Source: Alphaproteobacteria bacterium (lineage in GTDB: Bacteria > Pseudomonadota > Alphaproteobacteria > Sphingomonadales > Sphingomonadaceae). Taken from it: a DNA stretch of 14,763 bases. Below are positions 6,711-13,580 of this stretch, piece by piece. Below the pieces are notes generated by a model that made no database searches, had not been told where the DNA came from, and saw only the letters and a list, made by a program, of their open reading frames with translations. The stretch lies in contig JAENVZ010000060.1 of the NCBI GenBank assembly GCA_016650315.1, positions 1 through 14,763 on the forward strand. The letters are read 5' to 3'. Each line of letters starts with the position of its first letter. Position 1 is the first letter of the stretch. The position numbers and the translations under genes are program-made.

Positions 6711-8021
6711 ATGTCGCCCAAAGTCCTCTTTGCCGGATGGGGTATAGACCTGCCGACAGGCTGGGATGCGATAGAGGCAGGCACAAGTGCGGGCATCGCT
6801 CTCCTCCTGCTCCTTCTTTCCTGGTTTTTGGCTCGCTGGGCGCGTCCGCACCTGCACCAGTTATGGCTGGATAAGGCGGGAACGCATGGAGAAGGGCTGG
6901 ACAATCGGATAGGGCCGATCCTGCGTTATGGATGCGCATCATTTTTCCTGGCGCTTACCGCGAACATATGGCCGTGGGGAAGCCATGCGGCCTTGGTGTT
7001 GGGGGCTGTGCTGGCGGTAACGACGGCATTGCTGGTAACGCATGTGTTGCGTGGATTGCACATGCCGCGCTGGGTGAGCATCCCTGTTGCCCTCATCGTG
7101 CTGATCGCCATCATTTCGAACAAGGCCGGCGGGATTGTCCCATTGACCGATGCACTGGAACGCATCGGTTTTGATGCGGGCAAGCGACGCTTTTCGCTGC
7201 TCAGCCTGCTGACCGTGGCGGTCACTGCGGTGGCGTTGTTTGCGGGAGTACGGCTTGCCAACCGGATCGTCGAACACAGCATTTCGCGGGTGAAGGACCT
7301 GGACGCCACTCAAAGGCTGTTGGGGCAAAAGCTGGCCGGCATCACAATCATCGTCGTTGCGTTCTTTGTCGGCATCGACATTGTGGGTATCGATCTTACC
7401 GCCTTTGCGGTCTTTTCGGGTGCATTCGGGTTGGCCATCGGCTTTGGCCTGCAAAAAACCTTTGGCAACCTGATTGCCGGGATCATCCTGCTCATGGACC
7501 GGTCGATCAAGCCGGGTGACGTCATCGTCGTGGGCGACAGCATCGGCACGGTCAACAAAATCGGCGTGCGTGCGGTTTCCATCATCACGCGCGATGGCAA
7601 GGAACATCTGATTCCGAACGAAAATCTGATGACGCAGGAAGTGGAGAACTGGTCCTATTCCAACCGCAATGTGCGCGTGCGTATTCCGGTTGGCGTTTCC
7701 TATAGCAGTGACATCAAACTGGCGCAGAAATTGATGCTGCAGGCAGCGTCAGATTCCCCGCGCGTGTTGCGATCGCCTAAACCTAATGTCTGGCTGACGA
7801 GCTTTGGCGACAGCAGTGTCAATCATGAGATTCTGGTCTGGATCAGCGACCCCGAAAGCGGGATTGGAGGGATCACATCGGATGTGCTGACTCGTCTGTG
7901 GGACCTGTTCAGGGAACACGGGGTCAAAATCCCCTTTCCACAGCGTGACGTTCATATTCGCAATCTACCCGACGGCATAGTGATAGAACGCAGCATTGAT
8001 ACGCAAGATAAGCCAGCATAA
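6711..8021 (+). CDS. MscS-family mechanosensitive ion channel
   Basis: A 436-residue inner-membrane protein. Hydrophobic segments lie near residues 25-43, 70-88, 94-112, 121-138, 161-180, 207-229 and 231-262. The last is the pore-lining helix with the Gly/Ala-rich FSGAFGLAIGFGLQKTFGN signature, followed by IAGIILLMDRSIKPGDVI and the soluble beta domain (VGDSIGTVNKIGVRAVSIITRDG, split here as VGDSIGTV and RAVSIITRDG) and VENWSYSN. The C-terminal alpha/beta domain runs to about residue 425. It is longer than E. coli MscS (286 residues), having extra N-terminal helices. Such channels release osmolytes on hypo-osmotic shock. The ATG follows the metC stop by 5 bp with a weak ribosome binding site, so it is probably the third gene of the sseA-metC operon. 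No terminator with a T-run is seen behind it. Confidence 0.9.
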   Translation: MSPKVLFAGWGIDLPTGWDAIEAGTSAGIALLLLLLSWFLARWARPHLHQLWLDKAGTHGEGLDNRIGPILRYGCASFFLALTANIWPWGSHAALVLGAVLAVTTALLVTHVLRGLHMPRWVSIPVALIVLIAIISNKAGGIVPLTDALERIGFDAGKRRFSLLSLLTVAVTAVALFAGVRLANRIVEHSISRVKDLDATQRLLGQKLAGITIIVVAFFVGIDIVGIDLTAFAVFSGAFGLAIGFGLQKTFGNLIAGIILLMDRSIKPGDVIVVGDSIGTVNKIGVRAVSIITRDGKEHLIPNENLMTQEVENWSYSNRNVRVRIPVGVSYSSDIKLAQKLMLQAASDSPRVLRSPKPNVWLTSFGDSSVNHEILVWISDPESGIGGITSDVLTRLWDLFREHGVKIPFPQRDVHIRNLPDGIVIERSIDTQDKPA

Positions 8022-8356
8022 CGGAACAGCAATTGCGACCTGATTTGTGTATCTCAAATATGAACTCAAGATGAATACGCGTCGCAGCAAAATCAAGTCG
8101 CCTTATCTGAAACAAGTTTTTCTGAACGACTTGTTCACCGCTGATTCAGATTAGGAATATTGCATATTTTCAGTATGTTGTATCTTCGCAACAACGGCAG
8201 CAATATTCGTTCCCTATTGCATTTTTAGTATTGTGCATTGCGGTGGCCGGGTGCAGCTACGGCCCGTCCGGACATCATGCCCAACCGGGACGACATGGCG
8301 GCCCCCTGCCTGTCGCCCGGTAATGGGTGGACCATACAAAGTGAAAAGGATTATTT
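8022..8356. other. AT-richer intergenic region between the channel gene and the first TorF-like gene
   Basis: No gene is seen in these 335 bp. It holds two mutually exclusive hairpins sharing one arm: CAAGTCG (8094-8100) with CGACTTG (8127-8133), and AACAAGT (8111-8117) with ACTTGTT (8129-8135). Neither has a T-run, so they are weak terminator candidates for the upstream operon. Downstream are the conserved regulatory module (8176-8259) and a GC-rich untranslated stretch up to the ribosome binding site AAGGA (8346-8350). Confidence 0.6.
8176..8259 (+). promoter_or_regulatory. Conserved upstream module of the first TorF-like gene
   Basis: Three blocks recur upstream of the second paralogue in the same order and almost the same spacing: the inverted repeat TGTTG-N8-CAACA (8176-8193, spacer TATCTTCG), ATTGTGCATTGCGG (8230-8243), and GTGCAGCTA (8251-8259). 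A second inverted repeat, GCAATA-N9-TATTGC, lies at 8200-8220. The palindromes look like regulator sites; TATTGT at 8229-8234 could be a -10 element, but no clear -35 was found. The start codon is 127 bp after the ATTGTGC block, implying a leader of roughly 115 nt if that assignment is right. Confidence 0.5.
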
Positions 8357-9100
8357 ATGCGTAAGACCCTTATCGGCCTTGGCAGCCTTGCCATCGCCCT
8401 AGCCGCTGCAACGCCTGCCTTCGCGCAGGACGACAACGGCATCACCGTCAGCGGTGGTGCGGCGCTGGTCACTGATTATCGTTTCCGCGGCGTTTCGCAA
8501 ACGGACAAGGAATTTGCCGTTCAGGGCAACCTTACCGTCGCCCATTCTTCGGGCCTCTATGCAACGGTTTGGGGTTCGTCGATCGATGATTATGTCGCCA
8601 ACGGTTCGGATCAGGAAATCGATCTGGTCGGCGGGTACAAGCGTGATTTTGGCGGCGCGACCGTTGATGTAGGCGCGACCTATTATTATTTCCCCGGCTC
8701 GAATGGCGCCAACACCGATTTCATCGAACCTTATATTGCGGTTTCCAGCGCATTTGGTCCGGTGACCGCAAAGGTGACAGCGGCTTATGCGCCCAAGCAG
8801 AATGCTCTGTCGATCGACAGCGGCAAGGAAGATAATCTTTACCTCGCAGGCGACTTGTCGACGACAGTCCCCGGAACGCCGTTCAGCCTGTCCGCGCACC
8901 TTGGTAACAGCTTCGGCCGTAGCTACCTGACGTCCGGCTACAAGGATGTGACGGACTGGAGCCTGGGTGCTTCCTATGCCTATAAGAACCTGACTTTCGG
9001 TGTCTCTTATGTCGATACCGAAGATACGATCATCAATGCCGCATCAGGCAAGAATATTGCCAAGGCTGGCGTCGTTGGATCTGTGGGCGTCAGCTTCTGA
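8357..9100 (+). CDS. TorF-like (TIGR02001) outer-membrane putative porin, copy 1
   Basis: A 247-residue exported protein. Residues 1-23 are a Sec signal peptide ending TPAFA, with cleavage before QDD. The mature part consists of amphipathic beta strands and ends in Phe, the usual outer-membrane-barrel C-terminus. The family hallmark is the first strand TVSGGAALVTDYRFRGVSQTD, visible here around residues 30-50 (DYRFRGVS at 40-47), with FIEPY and GVSYVDTED further on. Members are annotated as putative porins without an established substrate. ATG 8357 has AAGGA 6 nt upstream. It is followed by its own strong terminator, so it is probably a single-gene transcript. The next gene is a clear paralogue with similar layout and divergent loops. 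Confidence 0.88.
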   Translation: MRKTLIGLGSLAIALAAATPAFAQDDNGITVSGGAALVTDYRFRGVSQTDKEFAVQGNLTVAHSSGLYATVWGSSIDDYVANGSDQEIDLVGGYKRDFGGATVDVGATYYYFPGSNGANTDFIEPYIAVSSAFGPVTAKVTAAYAPKQNALSIDSGKEDNLYLAGDLSTTVPGTPFSLSAHLGNSFGRSYLTSGYKDVTDWSLGASYAYKNLTFGVSYVDTEDTIINAASGKNIAKAGVVGSVGVSF

Positions 9101-9125
9101 TCTGATTACGACCCAATGAAAGACG

Positions 9126-9159
9126 AAACCCGTGGCGTGGATAGCGCCGCGGGTTTTTT
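9126..9159 (+). terminator. Intrinsic terminator of the first TorF-like gene
   Basis: AAACCCG (9126-9132) pairs with CGGGTTT (9150-9156), continued inward by a T-G wobble and GGCG (9134-9137) with CGCC (9145-9148) around a 7-nt loop; a run of six T (9154-9159) follows. It lies 26 bp after the stop codon. Confidence 0.93.
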
Positions 9160-9252
9160 GTCGGGGCCGGATGCGACCAGGGATGCAACCAGGGAAGTGC
9201 GGACGTCCGGTTTGAAAGATCGTTTCTGATGCGCGAATGAAAACCATGTCTT

Positions 9253-9335
9253 TGTTGCATCTTCGCAACAGCCCGCGGATAAATTTACCGCATCTGCGCA
9301 AAACTATTGTGCGATGCGGAATCTGCGTGCAGTTA
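9253..9335 (+). promoter_or_regulatory. Conserved upstream module of the second TorF-like gene
   Basis: Matches the module before copy 1: TGTTG-N8-CAACA (9253-9270, spacer CATCTTCG), then ATTGTGCGATGCGG (9306-9319), then GTGCAGTTA (9327-9335). The spacing from the first to the second block is 53 bp here and 54 bp in copy 1; from the second to the third it is 21 bp in both. A near-palindrome, GCGG-A-TAAATTTA-CCGC (9275-9291), sits where copy 1 has its own second inverted repeat. CCGCATC (9288-9294) and GATGCGG (9313-9319) can also form a hairpin over the putative -10. The start codon is 131 bp after ATTGTGC. Confidence 0.5.
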
Positions 9336-9436
9336 AGCCTCGTTCAAGGCCAGTTTGCTCCACCGGCTCGTCCGGTAGAGAGGCAACAGCCAAGACGCAG
9401 GTGGGGCGATCGCAAAGTACCATAAAGGGGAATACC

Positions 9437-10159
9437 ATGCGCAAATCCATTCTCGGCCTCTCGGCCGTTCTTCTCGCCACCGTTGCGACTCCTGCCCTGG
9501 CGCAGGAAATCGCAGGCACAGGCCTGACCGTTTCGGGCAACGCAGCGCTCACGAGCGACTACCGCTTCCGCGGCGTGTCCTACTCGGGCGGCGATATCGC
9601 CATTCAGGGCGGTTTTGATGTCAGCCATGAAAGCGGCTTCTATGTCGGCACCTGGGCATCGTCGATTGACGGCGGCGCCACCTATGGCCACACCGAAGTC
9701 GATGTTTACGGCGGCTGGTCGGGTGAAGTCACCCCCGGTCTGACCTTCGACGCAGGGCTGCTCTATTATGTCTACCCGAACGGCACCGGCGACAGCGACT
9801 ATTTTGAACCCTATGCGTCGGTTTCCGGCACGCTGGGCCCGGTTGAAGCCGAGCTGGGCGTTGCTTATGCATGGGACGGTCAGAATGCGCTGGGCGATCA
9901 GGACAATCTCTATGTCTACACCGACCTGTCGGCTGGCATTCCCAACACGCCGATCACGCTGAACGGCCATGTTGGCTGGACGGACGGCGTTCTGTCGTTT
10001 GATCCCGATGGCGAAAGCTTCGATTGGTCGGTTGGCGCTGATTATGCGATCACGCCCAACATATCGTTCGGCGTCTCCTATGTCGGCGTTGAAGCCTTTC
10101 CATCGATTGACGGCCTGACTGACGACACCGCAGTTGCTACGCTGAGCTTCAGCTTCTAA
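9437..10159 (+). CDS. TorF-like (TIGR02001) outer-membrane putative porin, copy 2
   Basis: A 240-residue paralogue of the preceding gene, by eye around 40 percent identical. The signal peptide is residues 1-22 ending TPALA, before QEI. DYRFRGVS, GHVGW, GVSYVG and the terminal Phe after TLSFS mark the same beta-barrel family. The mature chain is visibly more acidic than copy 1 (many Asp/Glu, few Lys). I chose ATG 9437 because AAAGGGG (9424-9430) lies 6 nt upstream and the signal peptide begins there (MRKSILGL, like MRKTLIGL in copy 1). It ends 25 bp before a bidirectional terminator shared with the convergent ABC-transporter operon. The transported substrate is unknown. Confidence 0.88.
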   Translation: MRKSILGLSAVLLATVATPALAQEIAGTGLTVSGNAALTSDYRFRGVSYSGGDIAIQGGFDVSHESGFYVGTWASSIDGGATYGHTEVDVYGGWSGEVTPGLTFDAGLLYYVYPNGTGDSDYFEPYASVSGTLGPVEAELGVAYAWDGQNALGDQDNLYVYTDLSAGIPNTPITLNGHVGWTDGVLSFDPDGESFDWSVGADYAITPNISFGVSYVGVEAFPSIDGLTDDTAVATLSFSF

Positions 10160-10183
10160 GCGACGCGACTTTCGAACTAAAAG

Positions 10184-10217
10184 AACGAGCCGTGGCACAT
10201 GCTGCGGCTCGTTTTTT
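10184..10217. terminator. Bidirectional intrinsic terminator between convergent genes
   Basis: AACGAGCCG (10184-10192) pairs with CGGCTCGTT (10205-10213) around a 12-nt loop, with six T on the plus strand (10212-10217). Read on the minus strand, the same stem is followed by TCTTTTAG, a weaker but usable U-rich tail. The stop codon of the minus-strand ABC ATPase (10216-10218) lies inside the element, so one structure serves both the porin gene and the transporter operon. Confidence 0.9.
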
Positions 10218-11766
10218 ATGCGCTGGCGGCAAGTAGCCGCCGTGTCGCCTCATGCGACGGGTGGGTAATAATGTCTTCAGTCGGACCTATCTCCACCAGC
10301 CGCCCCCGTTCCATGACGGCAATCCGGTGGCACAGTCGCCGGGCCAATGCCAGATCATGAGTCACGAACAAAAGCGACAATTGCCGCTCGCGTTGCAGCG
10401 CAGCGAGAATATCCATGATTTCGCCTGCTGCAAGCACGTCAAGCGCTGAAGTGGCTTCATCCAGCAACAACATTTCAGGTTCAGTGGTCAGCGCCCGTGC
10501 AATGGCCACGCGCTGCGCCTGTCCGCCCGAGAGCGAGCGGGGGTAGCGATCGGCCAGTTCGGCGGGCAGGCCCACATGTTGCAAACAGGCCTTTGCCCGA
10601 CCAGCCCGACCCCAGGCCGAAAGTTCGGGTCGCAAATGGCGCATGGGTTCAGCAAGAATGTCCGACACACGCCAGTGCTGATCCAGGCTGGCGGCAGGGT
10701 CCTGAAATACTGGCTGCACCCGTTGTCGTTCGGTTCGTGTACGGTGCTTTTCAGGATTGAGCCTATGCCCACGCCACAACAATTCCCCCGCATCCATGGG
10801 TCCGATGCCGGCGATGGCGCGTGCCAGAGTCGACTTACCAGACCCCGATCCGCCGACCAACGCCAAAGCCTCGCCCCGGGCAATGCTCAGGCTCACGCCA
10901 TCAACCGCCTGTATCCATCCCCTTCGCCATCCGGGCTGACGGAAAGCGACCGAGACATTATGCGCCTCCAGCACGGTTTCGTGCTGTGGTGGCAGGTCGG
11001 GTCGCGGGTCGGAAAGGCGCGGCGTGGCAGCAATGAGCTGCTTGGTATAGGCCTGCGCCGGTTGCGTGACCATTGGGCGCGCAGGGCCAGCCTCAACTAT
11101 GCCTCCAGCCTCCATCACCACGATAGTGTCGGCATGGGACGCCACGGATGCAAGGTCGTGACTGACCAGCAGCAATCCCAACCCCTCCTCGCTACGGAGC
11201 TGGTCGAGCAGGGTCATGATTTCTCTGCGCAAAGCAGCATCGAGCGCACTTGTCGGCTCGTCTGCAATAAGCAGTTTGGGTCGGTGCGCAATGGCGGCGG
11301 CGATCATCACCCGTTGCCGTTCCCCGCCGGACAGGCGGTGAGGGAACTGATCCAGCCGCTCATCGGGATGCGAAAGCCCGACCCGATCGAGCATGTTGAC
11401 AAGCGTACGTCGGTCAGGCCGCGCCGCGCCCGCTTGTGTGGTGGCTTCGGCAAGTTGGCGACCGATGGAAAGATGCGGGGTGAGCGCGGTCAGCGGCTGC
11501 TGAAAAATGAAACCTGCCGAACGGCTACGCAGGCTGCGCAGGGTGCGTTCAGAGGTGCCCACCAGTTCCTCGCCATTCAGGATCGCCGAGCCAAAGGCGG
11601 TCCCCGGCGACAGGCCGAATGGCGTCATGCAGGCAAGGCTCTTGCCAGCCCCCGATGCTCCCACCAAAGCGACGCATTGTCCCGGTTCGATCGTGAAGGC
11701 AATATTTTCGACCAGCCGCTGGCCAGCAATGTCGATACACAGGTCGCGCACCGTATACAGGCTCAC
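10216..11766 (-). CDS. Fused double ATPase of an oligopeptide-type ABC importer (OppDF/YejF-like)
   Basis: A 516-residue protein with two complete ABC nucleotide-binding domains. Domain 1 has Walker A GASGAGKS (36-43), signature LSGGERQR (145-152), Walker B LLIADEP (165-171) and the switch His in VSHD. Domain 2 has Walker A GGSGSGKS (305-312), signature LSGGQAQR (412-419), Walker B MLLLDEA (432-438) and VTHD. Between them lies the AYTKQLIAATP tail typical of OppD/DppD-type ATPases. It would energise import through the two permeases encoded just upstream. The start is GTG 11764-11766, overlapping the permease stop (GTGA), which indicates translational coupling; the frame stays open 14 codons further but inside the permease gene. 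The stop codon lies in the shared terminator. Confidence 0.92.
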   Translation of the reverse strand: MSLYTVRDLCIDIAGQRLVENIAFTIEPGQCVALVGASGAGKSLACMTPFGLSPGTAFGSAILNGEELVGTSERTLRSLRSRSAGFIFQQPLTALTPHLSIGRQLAEATTQAGAARPDRRTLVNMLDRVGLSHPDERLDQFPHRLSGGERQRVMIAAAIAHRPKLLIADEPTSALDAALRREIMTLLDQLRSEEGLGLLLVSHDLASVASHADTIVVMEAGGIVEAGPARPMVTQPAQAYTKQLIAATPRLSDPRPDLPPQHETVLEAHNVSVAFRQPGWRRGWIQAVDGVSLSIARGEALALVGGSGSGKSTLARAIAGIGPMDAGELLWRGHRLNPEKHRTRTERQRVQPVFQDPAASLDQHWRVSDILAEPMRHLRPELSAWGRAGRAKACLQHVGLPAELADRYPRSLSGGQAQRVAIARALTTEPEMLLLDEATSALDVLAAGEIMDILAALQRERQLSLLFVTHDLALARRLCHRIAVMERGRLVEIGPTEDIITHPSHEATRRLLAASA

Positions 11767-12551
11767 GCGAAGCGATCCCGCAACCGTTCGCCCGCATAGG
11801 TCAGGCACACCAGAATCGTCACCAACATGCCGCCGGGAAGGATCAGGCCGAAAGGCGTGATGTCCATGTCATCGGCGCCCTCCTTCACCAATATGCCAAG
11901 CGATGTCAGCGGTTCCTGCACGCCCAGACCAAGGAAGGAGAGGAAACTTTCCACCATAACCACCTGCGGCACGGTGAGCAGCAGGTAGGCAATGGCGACG
12001 CCCGCAATATTGGGCAGCATATGTTCGATGAGAATGCGGTGGCCGGGCGCTCCGGCGGCGCGCGCGGCAAGGATGAAGGGGCGTTCTTTCAACGCCATGA
12101 CCTGCCCGCGCACGATCCGCGCCATGGTCAGCCACTCCACAGCACCAATGCCAATAAAGACAAGCAGGATGGATCGGCCGAACACCACCATCAGCAATAT
12201 GACGACGAACATGAAGGGCAGGGCATACAGCGCATCGACGATCCGCATCATCGCTTCGTCTACCCGTCCGCCGACCCATCCCGCGATTGCGCCCCAGCTG
12301 GCACCGATGACAAGGGCTACCAGCGCTGCCGCTGCGGCGACGGCAAGGCTGATTCGCGTACCAGCCAACAGCCGCGCCAGCCGGTCCCGGCCAATGCTGT
12401 CCGTGCCGAGCAGATGGTTTCCGCTCATCGGCGGCAGGCGCAGGCCGGACCAATCAATGGCGTCATGACTCCAGGGAAGAAAGGACGGGAGGACAAGGGT
12501 CACAAGCGCAATAAAGCCAACAACAGCAAGGGGAAGAGCGCCGCGCGTCAT
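11763..12551 (-). CDS. oppC: OppC/DppC-type ABC importer permease
   Basis: A 262-residue inner-membrane permease of the peptide/nickel BPD family. An N-terminal helix (about 7-27) is followed by the periplasmic HLLGTDSIGRD motif (46-56) typical of OppC/DppC, then helices near 66-92, 108-134, 185-205 and 234-254. The cytoplasmic EAA loop is at about 156-181 (FILAARAAGAPGHRILIEHM), contacting the ATPase. Its ATG overlaps the stop of the upstream permease (ATGA) and its own stop overlaps the ATPase start (GTGA). The N-terminal cytoplasmic extension of E. coli OppC is absent. Peptides are the likely cargo from family membership, but dipeptide, opine and nickel transporters share this architecture, so the symbol is by similarity only. 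Confidence 0.87.
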   Translation of the reverse strand: MTRGALPLAVVGFIALVTLVLPSFLPWSHDAIDWSGLRLPPMSGNHLLGTDSIGRDRLARLLAGTRISLAVAAAAALVALVIGASWGAIAGWVGGRVDEAMMRIVDALYALPFMFVVILLMVVFGRSILLVFIGIGAVEWLTMARIVRGQVMALKERPFILAARAAGAPGHRILIEHMLPNIAGVAIAYLLLTVPQVVMVESFLSFLGLGVQEPLTSLGILVKEGADDMDITPFGLILPGGMLVTILVCLTYAGERLRDRFA

Positions 12552-13468
12552 CCACGCATCCTGGGGTCGAGCCAGCCATAGATCAGGTCGGCGATAAGGT
12601 TGAACAGAATGATCAGGCCTGCGTAAAGCGTCACCACGCCCAGCACGAGCGGATAGTCGCGGTTGAGCGCCCCCTGCACAAAATAACGGCCAAGGCCGGG
12701 TAAGGCAAAAACGGTTTCGACCACCACGGCCCCGGTCAGCAAACCCGCCGCTGCCGGACCGAGATAACTTGCCACGGGGATCAATGCCGGACGCATGGCG
12801 TGGCGTATCAATATAATGGCGGGCGCAATGCCGCGCGCCCGGGCGGTGCGGATATGATCCTGGGTCAATATCGTCGCAAGGCTCGCGCGCATCAGTTTGG
12901 CGATGGCGCCCATGACCGGCAGTGCCAGCGCAATAACGGGCAGGACGAGGTGGGAAGTGTCGCCGTCACCCAGTCCTGACACGGGCAACCACCCTGCCCA
13001 TAGGCCAAAGACCAGCGCCAGCAGTGGCCCTGTGACAAAGGTTGGGAGCGCGGTCAAAAGCGTTGCCGCCAACATCATCGCCTCGTCCATCCATCCGCCT
13101 GCCCGGACGGCGGCATAGAGGCCAAGGGCGACACCGCCGACCAGCGCGAGAATCAAGGCAAGCGCGCCAAGGGTCAGGGATATGGGCAACCCCTGGGCAA
13201 CAAGCTGCGTTACCGTAAAATCGCGATAAACGAGGCTGGGCCCAAAATCGCCGGTCAGCAAATGCCCGATATATAGGGCCGCCTGTTCGTGGATCGGGCG
13301 GTCAAGGCCATAGGCGCTCTGCAACGCCGCCCGGGTCAGAGGGTCCAGCGCACGTTCCCCGTCAAACGGACCGCCGGGGGCAAGGCGCATCAGTATGAAC
13401 GAGGCAAGGATCACGCACAGCAGCGTCGGAACGGCAGTCAGCAGACGACGGAGCAGCAAGGCGAACAT
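12548..13468 (-). CDS. oppB: OppB-type ABC importer permease
   Basis: A 306-residue permease, the same length as E. coli OppB and sharing its landmarks: RLAPGGPFDGER (28-39), DFGPSLVYRDFTV (74-86), the EAA loop around 204-231 (IRTARARG...RHAMRPALIP), ETVFALPGLG (251-260) and NRDYPLVLGV. Six hydrophobic segments are apparent, at about 9-29, 97-120, 131-156, 173-194, 235-258 and 274-298. It is the first gene of the three-gene transporter operon. No Shine-Dalgarno is visible before ATG 13466-13468 and the frame closes at TAA (13496-13498) without another start. No periplasmic binding-protein gene lies upstream; the neighbour is the divergent crtZ. Confidence 0.9.
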   Translation of the reverse strand: MFALLLRRLLTAVPTLLCVILASFILMRLAPGGPFDGERALDPLTRAALQSAYGLDRPIHEQAALYIGHLLTGDFGPSLVYRDFTVTQLVAQGLPISLTLGALALILALVGGVALGLYAAVRAGGWMDEAMMLAATLLTALPTFVTGPLLALVFGLWAGWLPVSGLGDGDTSHLVLPVIALALPVMGAIAKLMRASLATILTQDHIRTARARGIAPAIILIRHAMRPALIPVASYLGPAAAGLLTGAVVVETVFALPGLGRYFVQGALNRDYPLVLGVVTLYAGLIILFNLIADLIYGWLDPRMRG

Positions 13469-13580
13469 GATGATGTCATGGCGGATTTCGATGCGTTAGT
13501 CATCCGTCTTCGGCGCCCATGGTTTCCATGATTTGGCCAAGGCCATTTCCCTGAACCCCGGCGGGCGCTATATCGGCGGC
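13469..13580. other. Divergent intergenic region between the ABC operon and crtZ
   Basis: These 112 bp must hold the promoters for both directions. No convincing -35/-10 pair was found. A short out-of-frame ATG frame on the minus strand (start 13477-13479) runs into the oppB-like gene and lacks a ribosome binding site. The stretch 13517-13550 has several short palindromes (CCATGG, TTGGCCAA), which may be operator-like or chance. Confidence 0.4.

Larger units (their letters stand above)
9101..9436. other. Intergenic region between the two TorF-like genes
   Basis: These 336 bp hold the terminator of copy 1 (9126-9159), a stretch without recognised function (9160-9252) containing a short direct repeat (ATGC-GACCAGGG and ATGC-AACCAGGG, 9171-9195), the conserved regulatory module (9253-9335) and an untranslated leader to ATG 9437. 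No gene is seen; an open frame that continues upstream of 9437 lacks a signal peptide and is not taken as coding. Confidence 0.6.

Noticed and set aside
9314..9436. N-terminal extension of the second TorF-like protein upstream of ATG 9437
   Set aside because: The signal peptide and ribosome binding site fix the start at 9437, and the upstream stretch matches the untranslated module of copy 1.
10576..11799. 407-codon plus-strand frame opposite the ABC ATPase
   Set aside because: The opposite strand has two complete Walker/signature sets; this frame has no recognisable domain.
13477..13520. Short upstream frame or leader peptide before the oppB-like gene
   Set aside because: Out of frame, no ribosome binding site and no composition pointing to a leader peptide.
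13533..13580. TTG start giving CrtZ 16 more residues
   Set aside because: No ribosome binding site, and CrtZ proteins start directly before the first helix; ATG 13581 fits.
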